64,000 nucleotides of DNA from Pseudomonas reidholzensis (GTDB lineage: Bacteria > Pseudomonadota > Gammaproteobacteria > Pseudomonadales > Pseudomonadaceae), in contig NZ_UNOZ01000022.1 of assembly GCF_900536025.1 (NCBI RefSeq), forward strand, positions 1-64,000, written 5' to 3'. Every line of letters starts with the position of its first letter. Positions within the stretch are counted from its first letter, which is position 1. The translations under genes were made by a program, and so were the position numbers. The notes under the pieces are model-generated. The model was not told the origin of the DNA. It was given only the letters and a program-made list of their open reading frames with translations, and searched no databases. Positions 9,187 to 18,632 of the stretch are shown here, piece after piece.

Positions 9187-10004
9187 GACTTGCGGAAGAT
9201 CCGTTCGGGCTTGACCAGCGGCTCGAAACGGTCGCCATAGGCGGAGAAGTCGACCGACTCTTTACTGCCCAGGACGAGAAAGCCGCGATGGCACAGCGAC
9301 TCATGGAACAGCCCCAGGGCACGGTCCTGCAGGTCCTTGTTGAAGTAGATCAGCACGTTGCGGCACGACACCAGCTGGGTTTCGGAAAACACGCTGTCGG
9401 TGGCCAGGCTGTGATCAGCGAAGGTCACGTTGTCACGCAGGCTGCTGTCCATGATGGCGTTGCCATAGGCAGCCGTGTAGTACTCGCTGAAGTCGCGGCG
9501 GCCACCGGCCTTGCGGTAGTTCTCTTCATAGCCTTGGATGCTCGGCATCGAGTAGATGCCCTGCTTGGCTTTTTCCAGCGAGTGCGGGTTGATGTCGGTG
9601 GCGTAGATGATGGTCCGCTCGAGCAGGCCTTCTTCGCGCAGCAGGATGGCCATCGAGTAGACCTCCTCGCCTGTGCTGCAGCCGGCGATCCAGATCTTGA
9701 TCGACGGCCAGGTACGCAGCAGCGGCACGACTTCCTCACGCAGTGCGAGGAAGTGCCCGGGGTCGCGAAACATCTCACTGACCGGGATGGTCAGGAACTG
9801 CAGCAACTGCATGAACATGCCCGGGTCGTGCAGCACCCGCTCCTGCAGCGCCGACACCGTGCGGCAGTCGAACTGGCGCACGGCGTGAAGGATCCGGCGC
9901 TTGATCGAAGCGCCGGAGTAATCGCGAAAATCGTAGCTGTACTTGAGGTAGATCGCCTCGATCAGCAGCCGGATCTCGATGTCGGTGTTGCGCTCGCTAG
10001 TCAA
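9183..10004 (-). CDS. cheR: CheR-type methyltransferase
   Basis: A 273-residue CheR with an N-terminal helical domain (residues 10-75, 'YDFRDYSGASIKRRILHAVRQF') and a SAM-binding Rossmann domain containing 'IWIAGCSTGEEVYSMAILL', 'IYATDINPHSLEKAKQGIY' and 'LVSCRNVLIYF'. It methylates glutamates on receptors or on non-canonical partners using S-adenosylmethionine. The gene overlaps the hybrid kinase stop by 4 bp and cheB by 4 bp. There is no TPR extension. Its place beside CheB and a hybrid kinase without CheA, CheW or a methyl-accepting protein points to an alternative signalling use of reversible methylation. Confidence 0.92.
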   Translation of the reverse strand: MTSERNTDIEIRLLIEAIYLKYSYDFRDYSGASIKRRILHAVRQFDCRTVSALQERVLHDPGMFMQLLQFLTIPVSEMFRDPGHFLALREEVVPLLRTWPSIKIWIAGCSTGEEVYSMAILLREEGLLERTIIYATDINPHSLEKAKQGIYSMPSIQGYEENYRKAGGRRDFSEYYTAAYGNAIMDSSLRDNVTFADHSLATDSVFSETQLVSCRNVLIYFNKDLQDRALGLFHESLCHRGFLVLGSKESVDFSAYGDRFEPLVKPERIFRKS

Positions 10005-13000
10005 ATTCGCTCCAGTTGCGGCAGCCAGACCCGGATCAGGGAGAACAGTCGGTCCAGGTCGATCGGTTTGGCCAGGTAATCATTGGCGCCAGCCTGCAGA
10101 CAGCGCTGCTGGTCGTCCTTCATCGCCTTGGCGGTCACGGCGATGATCGGCAGCTTGCGCCAGCGCGGTTGCTGGCGGATCAGCCGGGTCGCTTCGTAGC
10201 CGTCCATCTCCGGCATCATCACGTCCATCAGCACCAGGTCGATGTCGTCGTGCAGCTCGAGCTGCTCGAGCGCCTCGCGCCCGTTACGACCGATCTCGAC
10301 GATGGCGCCCTTGTGCTCCAGGGCACTGGTGAGGGCGAAGATATTACGCACATCGTCGTCCACCAGGAGAATCTTGCGCCCCTCGAACACCTTGTCGCGG
10401 CTGCGCGCGGTCTTGAGCATGCGCTGGCGTTCGTTGGACAACTGCGACTCGATTTTGTGCAGGAACAACGTCACTTCGTCGAGCAGACGCTCTGGCGAGC
10501 GGGCGCCCTTGATGATGATCGAGCGCGAGTACTTGAGCAGGTCGCTCTCTTCTTCGCGGGTGAGGTTGCGCCCGGTGTAGACGATCACCGGCGGGAAGGC
10601 ACGAATGTCTTCGGCGGTCATGCGCTTGAGCAGCTCGTTGCCGAGCATGTCCGGCAGCTTGAGGTCGATGATCATGCAGTCGTAGATGTTGTCGCGCAGA
10701 AGGTCGAGCGCGTCCTGAGCCAGGGCCACCGCGGTGATCTCGATGTCGTCGTCGCCGATCAGGCGGGCGATGCTTTCGCGCTGCAGGTCGTCGTCCTCGA
10801 CCAGCAGGATGCGCTTGAGCTTCTGGGTCAGCTTGGCTTCCAGGCGGGCGAACACTTCCTTGAGCTCGTCACGGCTGGTTGGCTTGACCGCGTAGCCCAC
10901 CGCGCCCATGTGCATGGCCGCCTCGATGCGGTCTTCGACCGAAATGATATGCACCGGGATATGGCGGGTGCTGGCTTGCTCCTTGAGGCGCTGGAGCACG
11001 GTCAGGCCGGAGTGGTCGGGCAGGCGCATGTCCAGCAGGATCGCGTCCGGCAGGTACTGCGCCGCCAGCTGGAAGCCCTCGTCGGCCCCTTGCGCGGCCA
11101 GGCAGCTGTAGCCCAGCTCGTGGGCCAGGTCGAAGAGGATGCGGGCGAAGTTCGGCTCGTCTTCGATCACCAGAATGCAGCGGTTGCTGAACGGCGCCAG
11201 CTCGCGGTCGTCGGTGAAGGCGTGCCGCGGCAGCGGTGCCGGCGGGGCGATCTTGGGCAGTGGCGGCATCTCGTCCACGGCCGGCCGCAGGCTGTGCACC
11301 TCGACCTGCTCGTCGTCCGACTCGTAGCGCTCAGGCAAGATCAGGCTGAACACGCTGCCCTGGCCCGGGCTGCTGTCGACGCTGATCTGGCCGCCGAGCA
11401 GGTGCGCCAGGTCGCGCGAGATCGACAGGCCCAGGCCGGTACCGCCATAGCGGCGGTTGCTGGTGCCGTCGACCTGGTGGAAGGCGCCGAAGATCGCCTG
11501 CTGCTGGTCGGGTGCGATGCCAATGCCGCTGTCGCGCACGGCAAATACGATGCCCAGGCCGGCCTGCTGGCTGATGGTCATGCTGACCTGGCCACGCTCG
11601 GTGAACTTGATGGCATTGGACAGCAGGTTCTTGAGGATCTGCTCCAGGCGCTGGCGGTCGGTGAACAGGCTCACCGGCAGCGGGTGCTCGAGCTGCACCT
11701 GGAAGTCCAGGCCCTTGTCTGCGGCCAGCGGCAGGAACATCCCGCGCAGGCCCTCGACCAGGCGCTCGACCTGGGTCGACTCGGGGCGCACCTCGAGCTT
11801 GCCGGCCTCGACCTTGGCGATATCGAGGATGTCGTTGATCAGGTTGAGCAGGTCATTGCCCGCCGAATAAATCGAATCGGCGAACTTGACCTGCTCTTCG
11901 CTGAGGTTGCCGTCGGCGTTCTCGGCCAGCAGCTTGGCGAGGATCAACGAACTGTTGAGCGGCGTGCGCAGCTCGTGGGACATGTTGGCGAGGAACTCGG
12001 ACTTGTACTTGCTCGAGCGCTGCAGGTCTTCAGCGCGCGCCTGCAGCTCTTGCTGGGCCTGGTTGAGCTCGCTGTTCTTGCGGTCGAGGGCATCGGTACG
12101 GTCGGACAACTGCGCGTTGGTCTGCTCCAGCTCCGCCTGCTGGGTTTCCAGGTGGGCCTGGGACTCCTTGAGCACCCGCGATTGCTCTTCGAGCTCTTCG
12201 TTGGCGGTTTTCAGCTCTTCTTGCTGGACCTGCAGCTCTTCATTGAGCTGCTGGGTCTCGGCCAGGACTTCCTGCAGGCGCTGGCGATAACGCGCGCTTT
12301 CGATGGACATGCCGAGGTTCTCGGCAACGCGCTCGAGCATCTCCTGGTCGCGCTCGTCCAGCGTGCGCAGGAAGCCCAGTTCGAGGACGCCATTGATCCG
12401 GCCTTCGTCGCGGGTTGGCATCAGCAGCGCGCTGCGCGGCAAACCGCTGCCCAGCCCCGAGCTCAGGCGGAAATAGTCTTCAGGCAGTTGATTCAACGGC
12501 ACCAGGCGCGCCTGGCGCACCGCCTCGGCCAACAGCCCCTCATGGCCGGCAAGTGACTGCGTGCGTACCTGCTCCTCGGCGCTCAGCCCGTAGCTGGCAA
12601 CGCGCACCAGGTTGCCGTGCTCATCGCGCACATACAAGGCACCGACGACACTGCCAAGGTAGGTCGCGAAGAAGCGCAGAACATTGTCGCCGAGCATGGG
12701 CAGGGTCAGCTGGCCGAGCACTTGCTCGGCCAACTGGGTCTGGCCGTTGCGCAGCCAGGCGTTGTGCTCCAGGCGCTCGGTCGCCCGTTGCTGGGCTTGC
12801 AGGTTGCTGACATAGCTGTCGGACAGCGCCAGCAGGTCTCTGCGACCGAGGTAGGCCAGCAGCCCGCTCAAGGCCACGATAAACAGCACGAACGCCGTGA
12901 TCGCCGTCGTTGTGACGGTACTGACGGTTTCGTTACGGGCTTGGCGCAGCTGCTGCTCGGAGGCGATGAACGTGTCGAACTCCTTGCGGATCTCGTCGGT

Positions 13001-13462
13001 GATGCGCTTGCCTCGGCCATTGCCAATCGCCGCCTGATAACCCCCCTGACTACGGCGCAGGTCGATCATCTCGCGGCCAAAATCGTTCCAGGCATGCTGC
13101 AGGGCGATCAATCGAGCGATGCGGTCAACCTGGGGTGGGTTGTCCGCGACCAGGTCGCGCAAACTCTCGAGGCTGCTGAAGATCCGCGGCTTGGCCACTT
13201 CATACGGGTCGAGGAAGCGCTCGTCGCCGGTGATCAAGAACCCGCGCATGCCGGTTTCCATGTCGATCGACAGCTTCACCGTTTCATTGGCATTGCCGAT
13301 GACACGGTCGGTGTGCTCGACCCATTGCATGGCCGAAAGCAGGTAGTAGATCACCGCGACAAACGCCACGGCGCCTAGCAGGCCCACTCCCAGGGGCAAG
13401 CCGATGTTGCGGCTCAACAGCTTGCGGAAGCTTTGTTGGTCCATCGAGGCTGATTGAATCAT
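10001..13462 (-). CDS. CHASE3-GAF hybrid histidine kinase with three receivers
   Basis: An inner-membrane hybrid kinase of about 1153 residues. Two transmembrane helices ('[21 protein letters not shown]' region and '[19 protein letters not shown]') flank a periplasmic CHASE3 domain ('[21 protein letters not shown]'). Next come a GAF domain, a long coiled coil, HisKA ('[14 protein letters not shown]'), HATPase ('[14 protein letters not shown]') and three receivers beginning '[15 protein letters not shown]', '[14 protein letters not shown]' and '[13 protein letters not shown]'. The start at 13462 (MIQSASM) is chosen because upstream residues look non-coding; 13444 is an alternative. It heads the operon and transcribes divergently from the response regulator at 13723. 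Phosphate probably flows to the downstream receiver proteins. Confidence 0.9.
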   Translation of the reverse strand: MIQSASMDQQSFRKLLSRNIGLPLGVGLLGAVAFVAVIYYLLSAMQWVEHTDRVIGNANETVKLSIDMETGMRGFLITGDERFLDPYEVAKPRIFSSLESLRDLVADNPPQVDRIARLIALQHAWNDFGREMIDLRRSQGGYQAAIGNGRGKRITDEIRKEFDTFIASEQQLRQARNETVSTVTTTAITAFVLFIVALSGLLAYLGRRDLLALSDSYVSNLQAQQRATERLEHNAWLRNGQTQLAEQVLGQLTLPMLGDNVLRFFATYLGSVVGALYVRDEHGNLVRVASYGLSAEEQVRTQSLAGHEGLLAEAVRQARLVPLNQLPEDYFRLSSGLGSGLPRSALLMPTRDEGRINGVLELGFLRTLDERDQEMLERVAENLGMSIESARYRQRLQEVLAETQQLNEELQVQQEELKTANEELEEQSRVLKESQAHLETQQAELEQTNAQLSDRTDALDRKNSELNQAQQELQARAEDLQRSSKYKSEFLANMSHELRTPLNSSLILAKLLAENADGNLSEEQVKFADSIYSAGNDLLNLINDILDIAKVEAGKLEVRPESTQVERLVEGLRGMFLPLAADKGLDFQVQLEHPLPVSLFTDRQRLEQILKNLLSNAIKFTERGQVSMTISQQAGLGIVFAVRDSGIGIAPDQQQAIFGAFHQVDGTSNRRYGGTGLGLSISRDLAHLLGGQISVDSSPGQGSVFSLILPERYESDDEQVEVHSLRPAVDEMPPLPKIAPPAPLPRHAFTDDRELAPFSNRCILVIEDEPNFARILFDLAHELGYSCLAAQGADEGFQLAAQYLPDAILLDMRLPDHSGLTVLQRLKEQASTRHIPVHIISVEDRIEAAMHMGAVGYAVKPTSRDELKEVFARLEAKLTQKLKRILLVEDDDLQRESIARLIGDDDIEITAVALAQDALDLLRDNIYDCMIIDLKLPDMLGNELLKRMTAEDIRAFPPVIVYTGRNLTREEESDLLKYSRSIIIKGARSPERLLDEVTLFLHKIESQLSNERQRMLKTARSRDKVFEGRKILLVDDDVRNIFALTSALEHKGAIVEIGRNGREALEQLELHDDIDLVLMDVMMPEMDGYEATRLIRQQPRWRKLPIIAVTAKAMKDDQQRCLQAGANDYLAKPIDLDRLFSLIRVWLPQLERI

Positions 13463-13722
13463 CTGAAAACGCCTGAGCGAAAAAGTCCGTTGAATACCAC
13501 TGGCGGTGACGCGCCTGATGTCATGGCGCCCGCGGGTCCCGTGTGCTGGTTCAAGGGCAAAGTCTAACCAGCTTTGCCACATCTGGCAGGGGCATTTAGC
13601 CAGTATTTGAGAACGGGGTGCGCCAATCGTTCCATCGAATTGCGCTGAACGTTATGCTGGGGAACTTCTGGCACTGCTCTAGGCACAGAGTAGAGACACT
13701 TCTTTTGTACAGGATCCCGAAA

Positions 13723-14082
13723 ATGCACCTTCTGGTAGTCGAAGACGACGACATCGTGCGCATGTTGATGGTCGAAGTGCTCGACGAGCTGGGCTATACA
13801 GCCATCGAAGCGGACACCGCCACGGCTGCCCTGCGGATTCTCGAGAACCCCGATCAGGCGCTGGACCTGCTGATGACCGACGTCGGCCTGCCCGACATGC
13901 GCGGCGAGGAGCTGGCCGGCAAGGCGCGGGAGATCCGGCCATTGCTGCCGGTACTGTTTGCCAGTGGCTATGCCGAAAGCTTGAATGTGCCAGAAGGCAT
14001 GCACATGATCGGCAAGCCGTTCAGCATCGACCAGCTGCGCGACAAGGTGGTGAGCATTCTCGGCACGCCTGACGCTTCCTAG
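13723..14082 (+). CDS. Single-domain response regulator
   Basis: A 119-residue receiver with the acidic residues in 'VVEDDD' (6-10), phospho-acceptor D53 in 'LLMTDVGLPDMRG' and the Lys in 'HMIGKPFS'. The ATG at 13723 has 'AGGATC' about 7 bases upstream; the longer open frame 5' of it lacks domain similarity. It is transcribed away from the CHASE3 hybrid kinase, with about 260 bp between the two starts, so it is likely part of the same phosphorelay but separately expressed. There is no output domain. Confidence 0.85.
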   Translation: MHLLVVEDDDIVRMLMVEVLDELGYTAIEADTATAALRILENPDQALDLLMTDVGLPDMRGEELAGKAREIRPLLPVLFASGYAESLNVPEGMHMIGKPFSIDQLRDKVVSILGTPDAS

Positions 14083-14098
14083 GCAGCGTGCCGGACCC

Positions 14099-14119
14099 TG
14101 GGGCCGCGCTGCAGCCCCA
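14099..14119. terminator. Hairpin between convergent genes
   Basis: TGGGGC and GCCCCA form a 6-bp stem with a 9-base loop in the 39-bp gap between the convergent response regulator and GGDEF-EAL genes. It lacks a T-run, so it is a weak bidirectional terminator at best. Confidence 0.35.
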
Positions 14120-14121
14120 AG

Positions 14122-16224
14122 TCAGTCGCCGCCCAGCTTGCTGATATGCGTCAGACGCTCGCTGGCCGGCGCCGGGCGCCCATAAAAGAAGCCCTGGAAG
14201 TGTGAACACCCCTCCGCCCGCAGGCGCTCCATCTGCTCGGCCGATTCCACCCCCTCGGCCGTGGTCTTGATCATCAGGCTGTTGGACAGCTCGGTAATCG
14301 CCCGAATGATCGACATCGCCTCGCGGCTGTCGCACATGTCGTGGACGAACGACTTGTCGATCTTGATCCGGTCGAAGGGGAACGAGCGCAAATACCCCAG
14401 CGACGAGTAGCCGGTGCCAAAGTCGTCCAGCGAAATCGACACCCCCAGGTCCTTCAGCGCGCGCAGGGTGCGCACGTTCTCCTCGCTGTTGCCGAGCAGC
14501 ACCGATTCGGTGATCTCCAGCTCCAGGCGCAAGGCTGAAAGCCCCGAGTCGGCCAGCGCCAAGGTGACGATATGGACCAGGTTGGCGTTCTTGAACTGCA
14601 CCGGTGACAGGTTGACCGACACCACCTGCTCGGTGCCCCAGGTCGCGGCCTCCTGGCACGCCAGGTTCAGCGCACGCGCGCCGATCTCGTGGATCAGCCC
14701 CGTTTCCTCGGCAATCGGGATGAAGTCCATCGGCATGATCATGCCACGTACCGGATGCTCCCAGCGCAGCAACGCCTCGTAGCCGGTGACGCTGTGGGTT
14801 TCCTGATCGACCACCGGCTGGTAATGCAGCTGCAACTGCCCCAGGTGCAGCGCGGTGCGCAGGTCGGTCTCGACCAGGCGGCGCTGGCGTGCGGCGACGT
14901 CGAGCTCGAGGTGGAAGCATTCGTAGCGGTTACGCCCGTTGCGCTTGGCCTCGTACAGGGCCATGTCGGCGTAGCCGAGCAGCTGTTCGGCCTGGTCATG
15001 GTCGTCTGGCGACAGGGCAATACCGATACTCACCCCAACGGTGAACTGGTGGCCTTCGATCTGGAACGGCGGCGCGATCGCCTCGATCAAGCGCCGGGCG
15101 GTCACACACGCAGCCTCCGGGTTGTCCAGGCTGGTCAGGACCACGGCGAACTCGTCCCCGCCCAAGCGTGCCAGGGTGTCATGCTCGCGCAACTCGCGGC
15201 GCAGGCGCTTGCCCAGCGCTCGCAGCAGCTTGTCGCCAAAGGCATGCCCCAGCGAGTCGTTGATGTTCTTGAAGTTGTCCAGGTCCAGGCACAGCGCGGC
15301 GGTCAGCTTGCCGCTGTCTTCGCCGCGCAGCAGGGCCTGCTTGAGGCGCTCGTGGAACAGCGTGCGGTTGGGCAGCCCGGTGAGGGCGTCGTGGTGGGCC
15401 ATGTGGTGGATCTGCGCGTGAGCGGCCAGCTCTTCGGTGGCGTCCTCGGCGACGAACAGCACGTAGTCGGCCTGGCCGTCACGGTGCTGGCTGAGCAGCG
15501 CGCGGCTGCGCAGGGTACGCGGGCCGCAGGCGGTGTCGACCCGGGTCTCGGCCGAATAGCCCTTGCTGCTGCGCGCGCCACGGGCCAGTTGCTGCTCCAG
15601 GTACTCGACCGCCGCCGGCATCAGGCAGTCGCCTGGCAACTGGCCGATCATGCTCGCATTCTGCCCGCCAAACAGCCGTTCGGCCTGCTGATTGGCCAGC
15701 AGGATGCGCTGGCTGTGCAGGTCCTGGACGATGACGCTGGCGGGGATGTTGGCGATCACCGAATCGAGGAAGCGCGACAGGTTGGCCATTTCCTGGCTGT
15801 ACTGTTCGGCCAGCACCTTGGCTTCGAGCAGCTCCAGCTCGTAGCGGTGGCGCTCGGAAATATCGCGGGTGACCTTGGCGAAGCCGACCAGTTGGCCCTG
15901 GTCATCGCGTACCGCGTCGATCACCACGTGTGCGCGAAACGCGCTGCCGTCCTGCCGCACGCGCCAGCCGTGCTCCTCGAAGCGGCCGGTGTGGCGGGCC
16001 TGCTCAAGGTTGTGCTCGGGCACGCCGGCGGCGCGATCCTCTTCTTCGTAGAACAGGGAATAGTGCTTGCCGACGATCTCCTCGGCACGGTAGCCCTTGG
16101 CCCGCTGCGCCCCCGGGTTCCAGTTGGCGACCACGCCTTCGGGGGTGAGCATGTAGATGGCATAGTCGACCACGCTCTGGATCAACAGCCGATACATGAC
16201 GTCGGAGCTTGCGACTAGCGACAT
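14122..16224 (-). CDS. PAS-PAS-GGDEF-EAL cyclic-di-GMP enzyme
   Basis: About 700 residues. PAS domains lie at 10-125 and about 150-265, GGDEF at about 270-435 and EAL at about 445-695. The GGDEF motif (355-359, 'RLGGDEFAVVL') is intact, with an RxxD inhibitory site (R346-D349) exactly five residues before it, so diguanylate cyclase activity with product feedback is plausible. The EAL part keeps 'YEALLRWEHP', 'EITESVLL' and 'DDFGTGYSSLGYLRSFPFD', so phosphodiesterase activity is also plausible. No transmembrane helix is seen. The start MSLVASSDV at 16224 has 'CAGGG' 8 bases upstream and is preferred over a longer frame without domain similarity. Substrates are GTP and cyclic di-GMP; the PAS ligand is unknown. 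Confidence 0.93.
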   Translation of the reverse strand: MSLVASSDVMYRLLIQSVVDYAIYMLTPEGVVANWNPGAQRAKGYRAEEIVGKHYSLFYEEEDRAAGVPEHNLEQARHTGRFEEHGWRVRQDGSAFRAHVVIDAVRDDQGQLVGFAKVTRDISERHRYELELLEAKVLAEQYSQEMANLSRFLDSVIANIPASVIVQDLHSQRILLANQQAERLFGGQNASMIGQLPGDCLMPAAVEYLEQQLARGARSSKGYSAETRVDTACGPRTLRSRALLSQHRDGQADYVLFVAEDATEELAAHAQIHHMAHHDALTGLPNRTLFHERLKQALLRGEDSGKLTAALCLDLDNFKNINDSLGHAFGDKLLRALGKRLRRELREHDTLARLGGDEFAVVLTSLDNPEAACVTARRLIEAIAPPFQIEGHQFTVGVSIGIALSPDDHDQAEQLLGYADMALYEAKRNGRNRYECFHLELDVAARQRRLVETDLRTALHLGQLQLHYQPVVDQETHSVTGYEALLRWEHPVRGMIMPMDFIPIAEETGLIHEIGARALNLACQEAATWGTEQVVSVNLSPVQFKNANLVHIVTLALADSGLSALRLELEITESVLLGNSEENVRTLRALKDLGVSISLDDFGTGYSSLGYLRSFPFDRIKIDKSFVHDMCDSREAMSIIRAITELSNSLMIKTTAEGVESAEQMERLRAEGCSHFQGFFYGRPAPASERLTHISKLGGD

Positions 16225-16363
16225 GGTTTTTCCCTGAACCTGCGACACGAACGGATAAATCCCAGGCCACGGAGGCCGGGCCTGGGACAAGACGTAATGG
16301 CATTATGCCGGGTGGAAAGTCGATTTGTGAACCACGTCACATTTTCTTGGCAACAAGACGCTG

Positions 16364-16864
16364 TCAGTGGGTGGTCGAGACGATCAGATAATTAAGCAGA
16401 TTGGGGTCGTCGTCCAGCGTAATGCCATGCACCGGCCTCGGCAGGTCAGCCAGCACGGCACTGCAGAAGGCCAGGGCGACCGGGTCTTCGCGGTAACAGC
16501 GCAGCAGCCAGTCCGAGCCTTCGCTGCACAGCAGCAACTCGGCAACGGCCCGGCCGACACCTTGGCGACGGTATTTCTTCATGATGAACAGGTCGGCCAG
16601 CTCCAACGCATCGATGCCTGGCAGCTCGCTGCGCTCGACCAGCACGAACCCGGCGATGAAGCCATCCACCAGCACCAGGTTGGCGCTCCAGCCGGGCGAC
16701 TGCCAGTAGCGGGCCAGGTGCGGCTCGTGAACGTAGAAACGGCCATCGACCTCGACGTCCTCCTGCTCCCAGTCGGACGACTCGTAGGCGTAGAACTGAT
16801 ACAGATTGCGGATCAGCGCTGCCTGGTCGGGGTCGGTCTGGAGGAGTTCGATAGGGGCTGACAT
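16364..16864 (-). CDS. GNAT family N-acetyltransferase
   Basis: A 166-residue GNAT protein. The acetyl-CoA pyrophosphate-binding loop is 'IMKKYRRQGVGRAVAELLL' (R/Q-x-x-G-x-G/A), preceded by the strand 'ALELADLFI'. The N-terminal part 'IRNLYQFYAYESSDW' is typical of a subgroup often listed as GNAT proteins of unknown substrate. It transfers an acetyl group from acetyl-CoA to an amine that cannot be named from sequence. It lies 140 bp upstream of the GGDEF-EAL gene on the same strand and next to a REP pair on its 5' side. Confidence 0.85.
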   Translation of the reverse strand: MSAPIELLQTDPDQAALIRNLYQFYAYESSDWEQEDVEVDGRFYVHEPHLARYWQSPGWSANLVLVDGFIAGFVLVERSELPGIDALELADLFIMKKYRRQGVGRAVAELLLCSEGSDWLLRCYREDPVALAFCSAVLADLPRPVHGITLDDDPNLLNYLIVSTTH

Positions 16865-16924
16865 GGGGATCCGGGAGGCAAAGAGAAAAGTGTATCGCTG
16901 CTGGGGGGCAGTGTCGCCTGGGCT

Positions 16925-17016
16925 GACGCCATCGCGGGCAAGCCCGCTCCTACGAATATGCGCAAGGGCTCTACTGACGCGGGGCAGGTAGGCGCGGGCT
17001 TGCCCGCGATGGCGTC
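16925..17016. repeat. Inverted pair of REP elements
   Basis: Two copies of a palindromic element face each other. The copy at 16925-16953 reads through GCCATCGCGGGCAAGCCCGC then TCCTAC; the copy at 16988-17016 is its near-perfect reverse complement. The 'GCGGGCAAGCCCGCTCCTAC' core is the hallmark of P. putida-type repetitive extragenic palindromes. The pair fills most of the gap between the divergent-facing ends of the GNAT and RidA genes and can fold into hairpins in RNA. Confidence 0.85.
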
Positions 17017-17034
17017 AACCGGGATATAACCCAA

Positions 17035-17439
17035 TCAGACAGCCGCCACCGCCTCGACCTCCACCAGCATGCCATCCAGCGCCAGCCGCGCTACAGGAAT
17101 CAGCGTACAGGTCGGGGTCATCTGTCCCTCCCACGCCCGGTCAGCCGCCGCCACCCACTCACGCAAACGTTCCTCGGAGTGATCAACGATCAACAGCGTC
17201 AACTTGAACACCTGACCCAGGCCGGCGCCCTTGAAAGCCAAGGCCAGCCGAACATTCTCCAGCGCCTGCCGCGCCTGCTCGGCAAACAGCGGCGAGAGAT
17301 TGCCCTCGGCATCTTCGCCGCCCTGCCCGGCTACATACAGCAAGCGGCTCCCGGCCCGTACCTCGGCAACATGTGAGTAGGCATTGCCGCTAGGGTCGTA
17401 GAGCCCGTCGGGGTTGGACAGCTGAAACGCAGAATTCAT
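17035..17439 (-). CDS. RidA family protein
   Basis: A 134-residue YjgF/YER057c/UK114 family member. It has 'SRLLYVAGQGGEDAEG' after the first strand, the helix 'QARQALENVRLALAFKGAGLGQVFKLTLLI' and the C-terminal signature 'TPTCTLIPVARLALDGMLVEVEAVA', with the conserved Arg that binds the imine acid. The start at 17439 has 'GGAG' 8 bases upstream; the longer frame adds unrelated residues. RidA proteins hydrolyse reactive imine/enamine intermediates. The gene stands alone, with a REP pair downstream, so the metabolic partner is unknown. Confidence 0.85.
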   Translation of the reverse strand: MNSAFQLSNPDGLYDPSGNAYSHVAEVRAGSRLLYVAGQGGEDAEGNLSPLFAEQARQALENVRLALAFKGAGLGQVFKLTLLIVDHSEERLREWVAAADRAWEGQMTPTCTLIPVARLALDGMLVEVEAVAAV

Positions 17440-17508
17440 GAGATCGCTCCATCGAGTGAGAGAGCGACCGAGTATCAAACCTCTAGCAAGGTCGAGGTCA
17501 AGCGCCTT

Positions 17509-17721
17509 CTATTTTTCTTCCAGCACCGCCCGCCCCTTGACCGCGCGCGGCCCGCGCACCAGCCAGAACAGCAACCCTGGAATAGGCGCATAGACCACGA
17601 AGACGATCCACAGCATCTTGCGTTCGGCCCGTCGTTCACTGCCGATGATGTGCCAGATGGCGAAGATCTCCAGCAAGATCACAAACGCGGCGACGATGAT
17701 CCAGATCGTACCGATTTCCAT
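17509..17721 (-). CDS. Small PLDc_N-type membrane protein
   Basis: A 70-residue protein with two transmembrane helices ('IWIIVAAFVILLEIFAIWHII' and 'MLWIVFVVYAPIPGLLFWLVRGP') joined by the basic loop 'GSERRAERK'. This fits the short 'phospholipase D nuclease N-terminal' family, which carries no catalytic residues. It has a good ribosome binding site (GGGAGAA) before the ATG at 17721. It is divergent from the sirtuin gene. Role unknown; members of the family are small inner-membrane proteins. Confidence 0.75.
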   Translation of the reverse strand: MEIGTIWIIVAAFVILLEIFAIWHIIGSERRAERKMLWIVFVVYAPIPGLLFWLVRGPRAVKGRAVLEEK

Positions 17722-17850
17722 AAGCGTTCTCCCGTGAGCATGTACTGCGTTGGGTCGTGAGCGGTGCCGAGGGTTCATTCCGATGTTGTTGATCAGCACC
17801 CACACTGGCAGAGTAGTCGATTGCTCTGCCCTGCACGTCTGGAGACTGTC

Positions 17851-18600
17851 ATGCACTTCGACCCTCGCCTGCTCGCCGATGCCCGTCATGTCGTGGTGTT
17901 TACCGGCGCCGGCGTCTCCGCGGAAAGCGGCATCGCCACCTTTCGCGACAAGCTGACCGGCCTGTGGGAGCGCTTCGACCCCGCCCAGCTCGCCAGCGCC
18001 GAAGGTTTCCGTCGCGACCCCGCACTGATCTGGGGCTGGTACGAGATGCGCCGGGCCGGCATCGCCGATGCCCGCCCAAACCCCGCCCACCTGGCCATCG
18101 CCGAGTTGGCCACGCGCGTGCCCCAGCTGACCCTGATTACCCAGAATGTCGATGACCTGCACGAGCGCGCCGGCAGCCACGACGTCATCCACCTGCACGG
18201 CCGCCTGGACGCCGCGCGCTGCTTGGCCTGCGCCCGGTCGGTCAGCAGCGCATTGGCGCTGCCCGAAGGCGCCCGCGACGGCAAACGGATCGAGCCCCCG
18301 CGCTGCGCCGAATGCGACGGGCCGCTGCGACCGGGCGTGGTCTGGTTTGGCGAGAGCCTGCCAGAGCAAGCTCTGAGCCGGGCCTTCCTGGCCGCGGCGG
18401 AGTGCGACCTGCTGCTGTCGGTGGGGACCTCCGGGGTGGTGCAGCCGGCGGCGTTGATCCCGGGGGTTGCGCTGGAGGCCGGGGCGCGGGTGGTGCATAT
18501 CAATCCGCAGGTGAGCGGCAGCGGGCATGCGCGTGAGTTTGCCATTGCAGGCAAGGCCGGTGAGGTGTTGCCGAGGTTGCTGAGTGAAGCGTTCGCCTGA
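17851..18600 (+). CDS. cobB: Sirtuin NAD-dependent protein deacylase
   Basis: A 249-residue sirtuin. The NAD-binding motif 'VVFTGAGVSAESGIATFR' is at the N-terminus; 'LITQNVDDLHERAG' and the catalytic His in 'VIHLHGRL' follow. Zinc is held by the paired cysteines of 'CLACARS' and 'CAECDGPLRPGVVWFGE'. Near the N-terminus 'WGWYEMRRAG' supplies the Tyr/Arg pair that in class III sirtuins favours succinyl or malonyl groups. The start at 17851 is set by 'GGAGA' 7 bases upstream. It removes acyl groups from lysines at the cost of NAD. It stands alone, divergent from a small membrane protein. Confidence 0.93.
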   Translation: MHFDPRLLADARHVVVFTGAGVSAESGIATFRDKLTGLWERFDPAQLASAEGFRRDPALIWGWYEMRRAGIADARPNPAHLAIAELATRVPQLTLITQNVDDLHERAGSHDVIHLHGRLDAARCLACARSVSSALALPEGARDGKRIEPPRCAECDGPLRPGVVWFGESLPEQALSRAFLAAAECDLLLSVGTSGVVQPAALIPGVALEAGARVVHINPQVSGSGHAREFAIAGKAGEVLPRLLSEAFA

Positions 18601-18623
18601 ACGGCGAGAGGCGGCCGTTCAGG
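18596..18623. terminator. Bidirectional hairpin terminator
   Basis: CCTGAACGGC pairs perfectly with GCCGTTCAGG across an 8-base loop. The left arm overlaps the sirtuin stop codon and the structure lies between convergent genes, fitting a shared terminator although no T-run follows. Confidence 0.6.
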
Positions 18624-18632
18624 CAGGCTGGA

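Noticed and set aside
10016-12556. An 846-codon open frame opposite the hybrid kinase
   Set aside because: It lies wholly antisense to a gene with clear kinase and receiver motifs; its translation has no domain logic. High GC at third positions keeps the antisense frame open.
16925-17016. CRISPR repeat or mobile element ends
   Set aside because: Only two inverted copies with a REP-type core; no spacers, transposase or target duplication.
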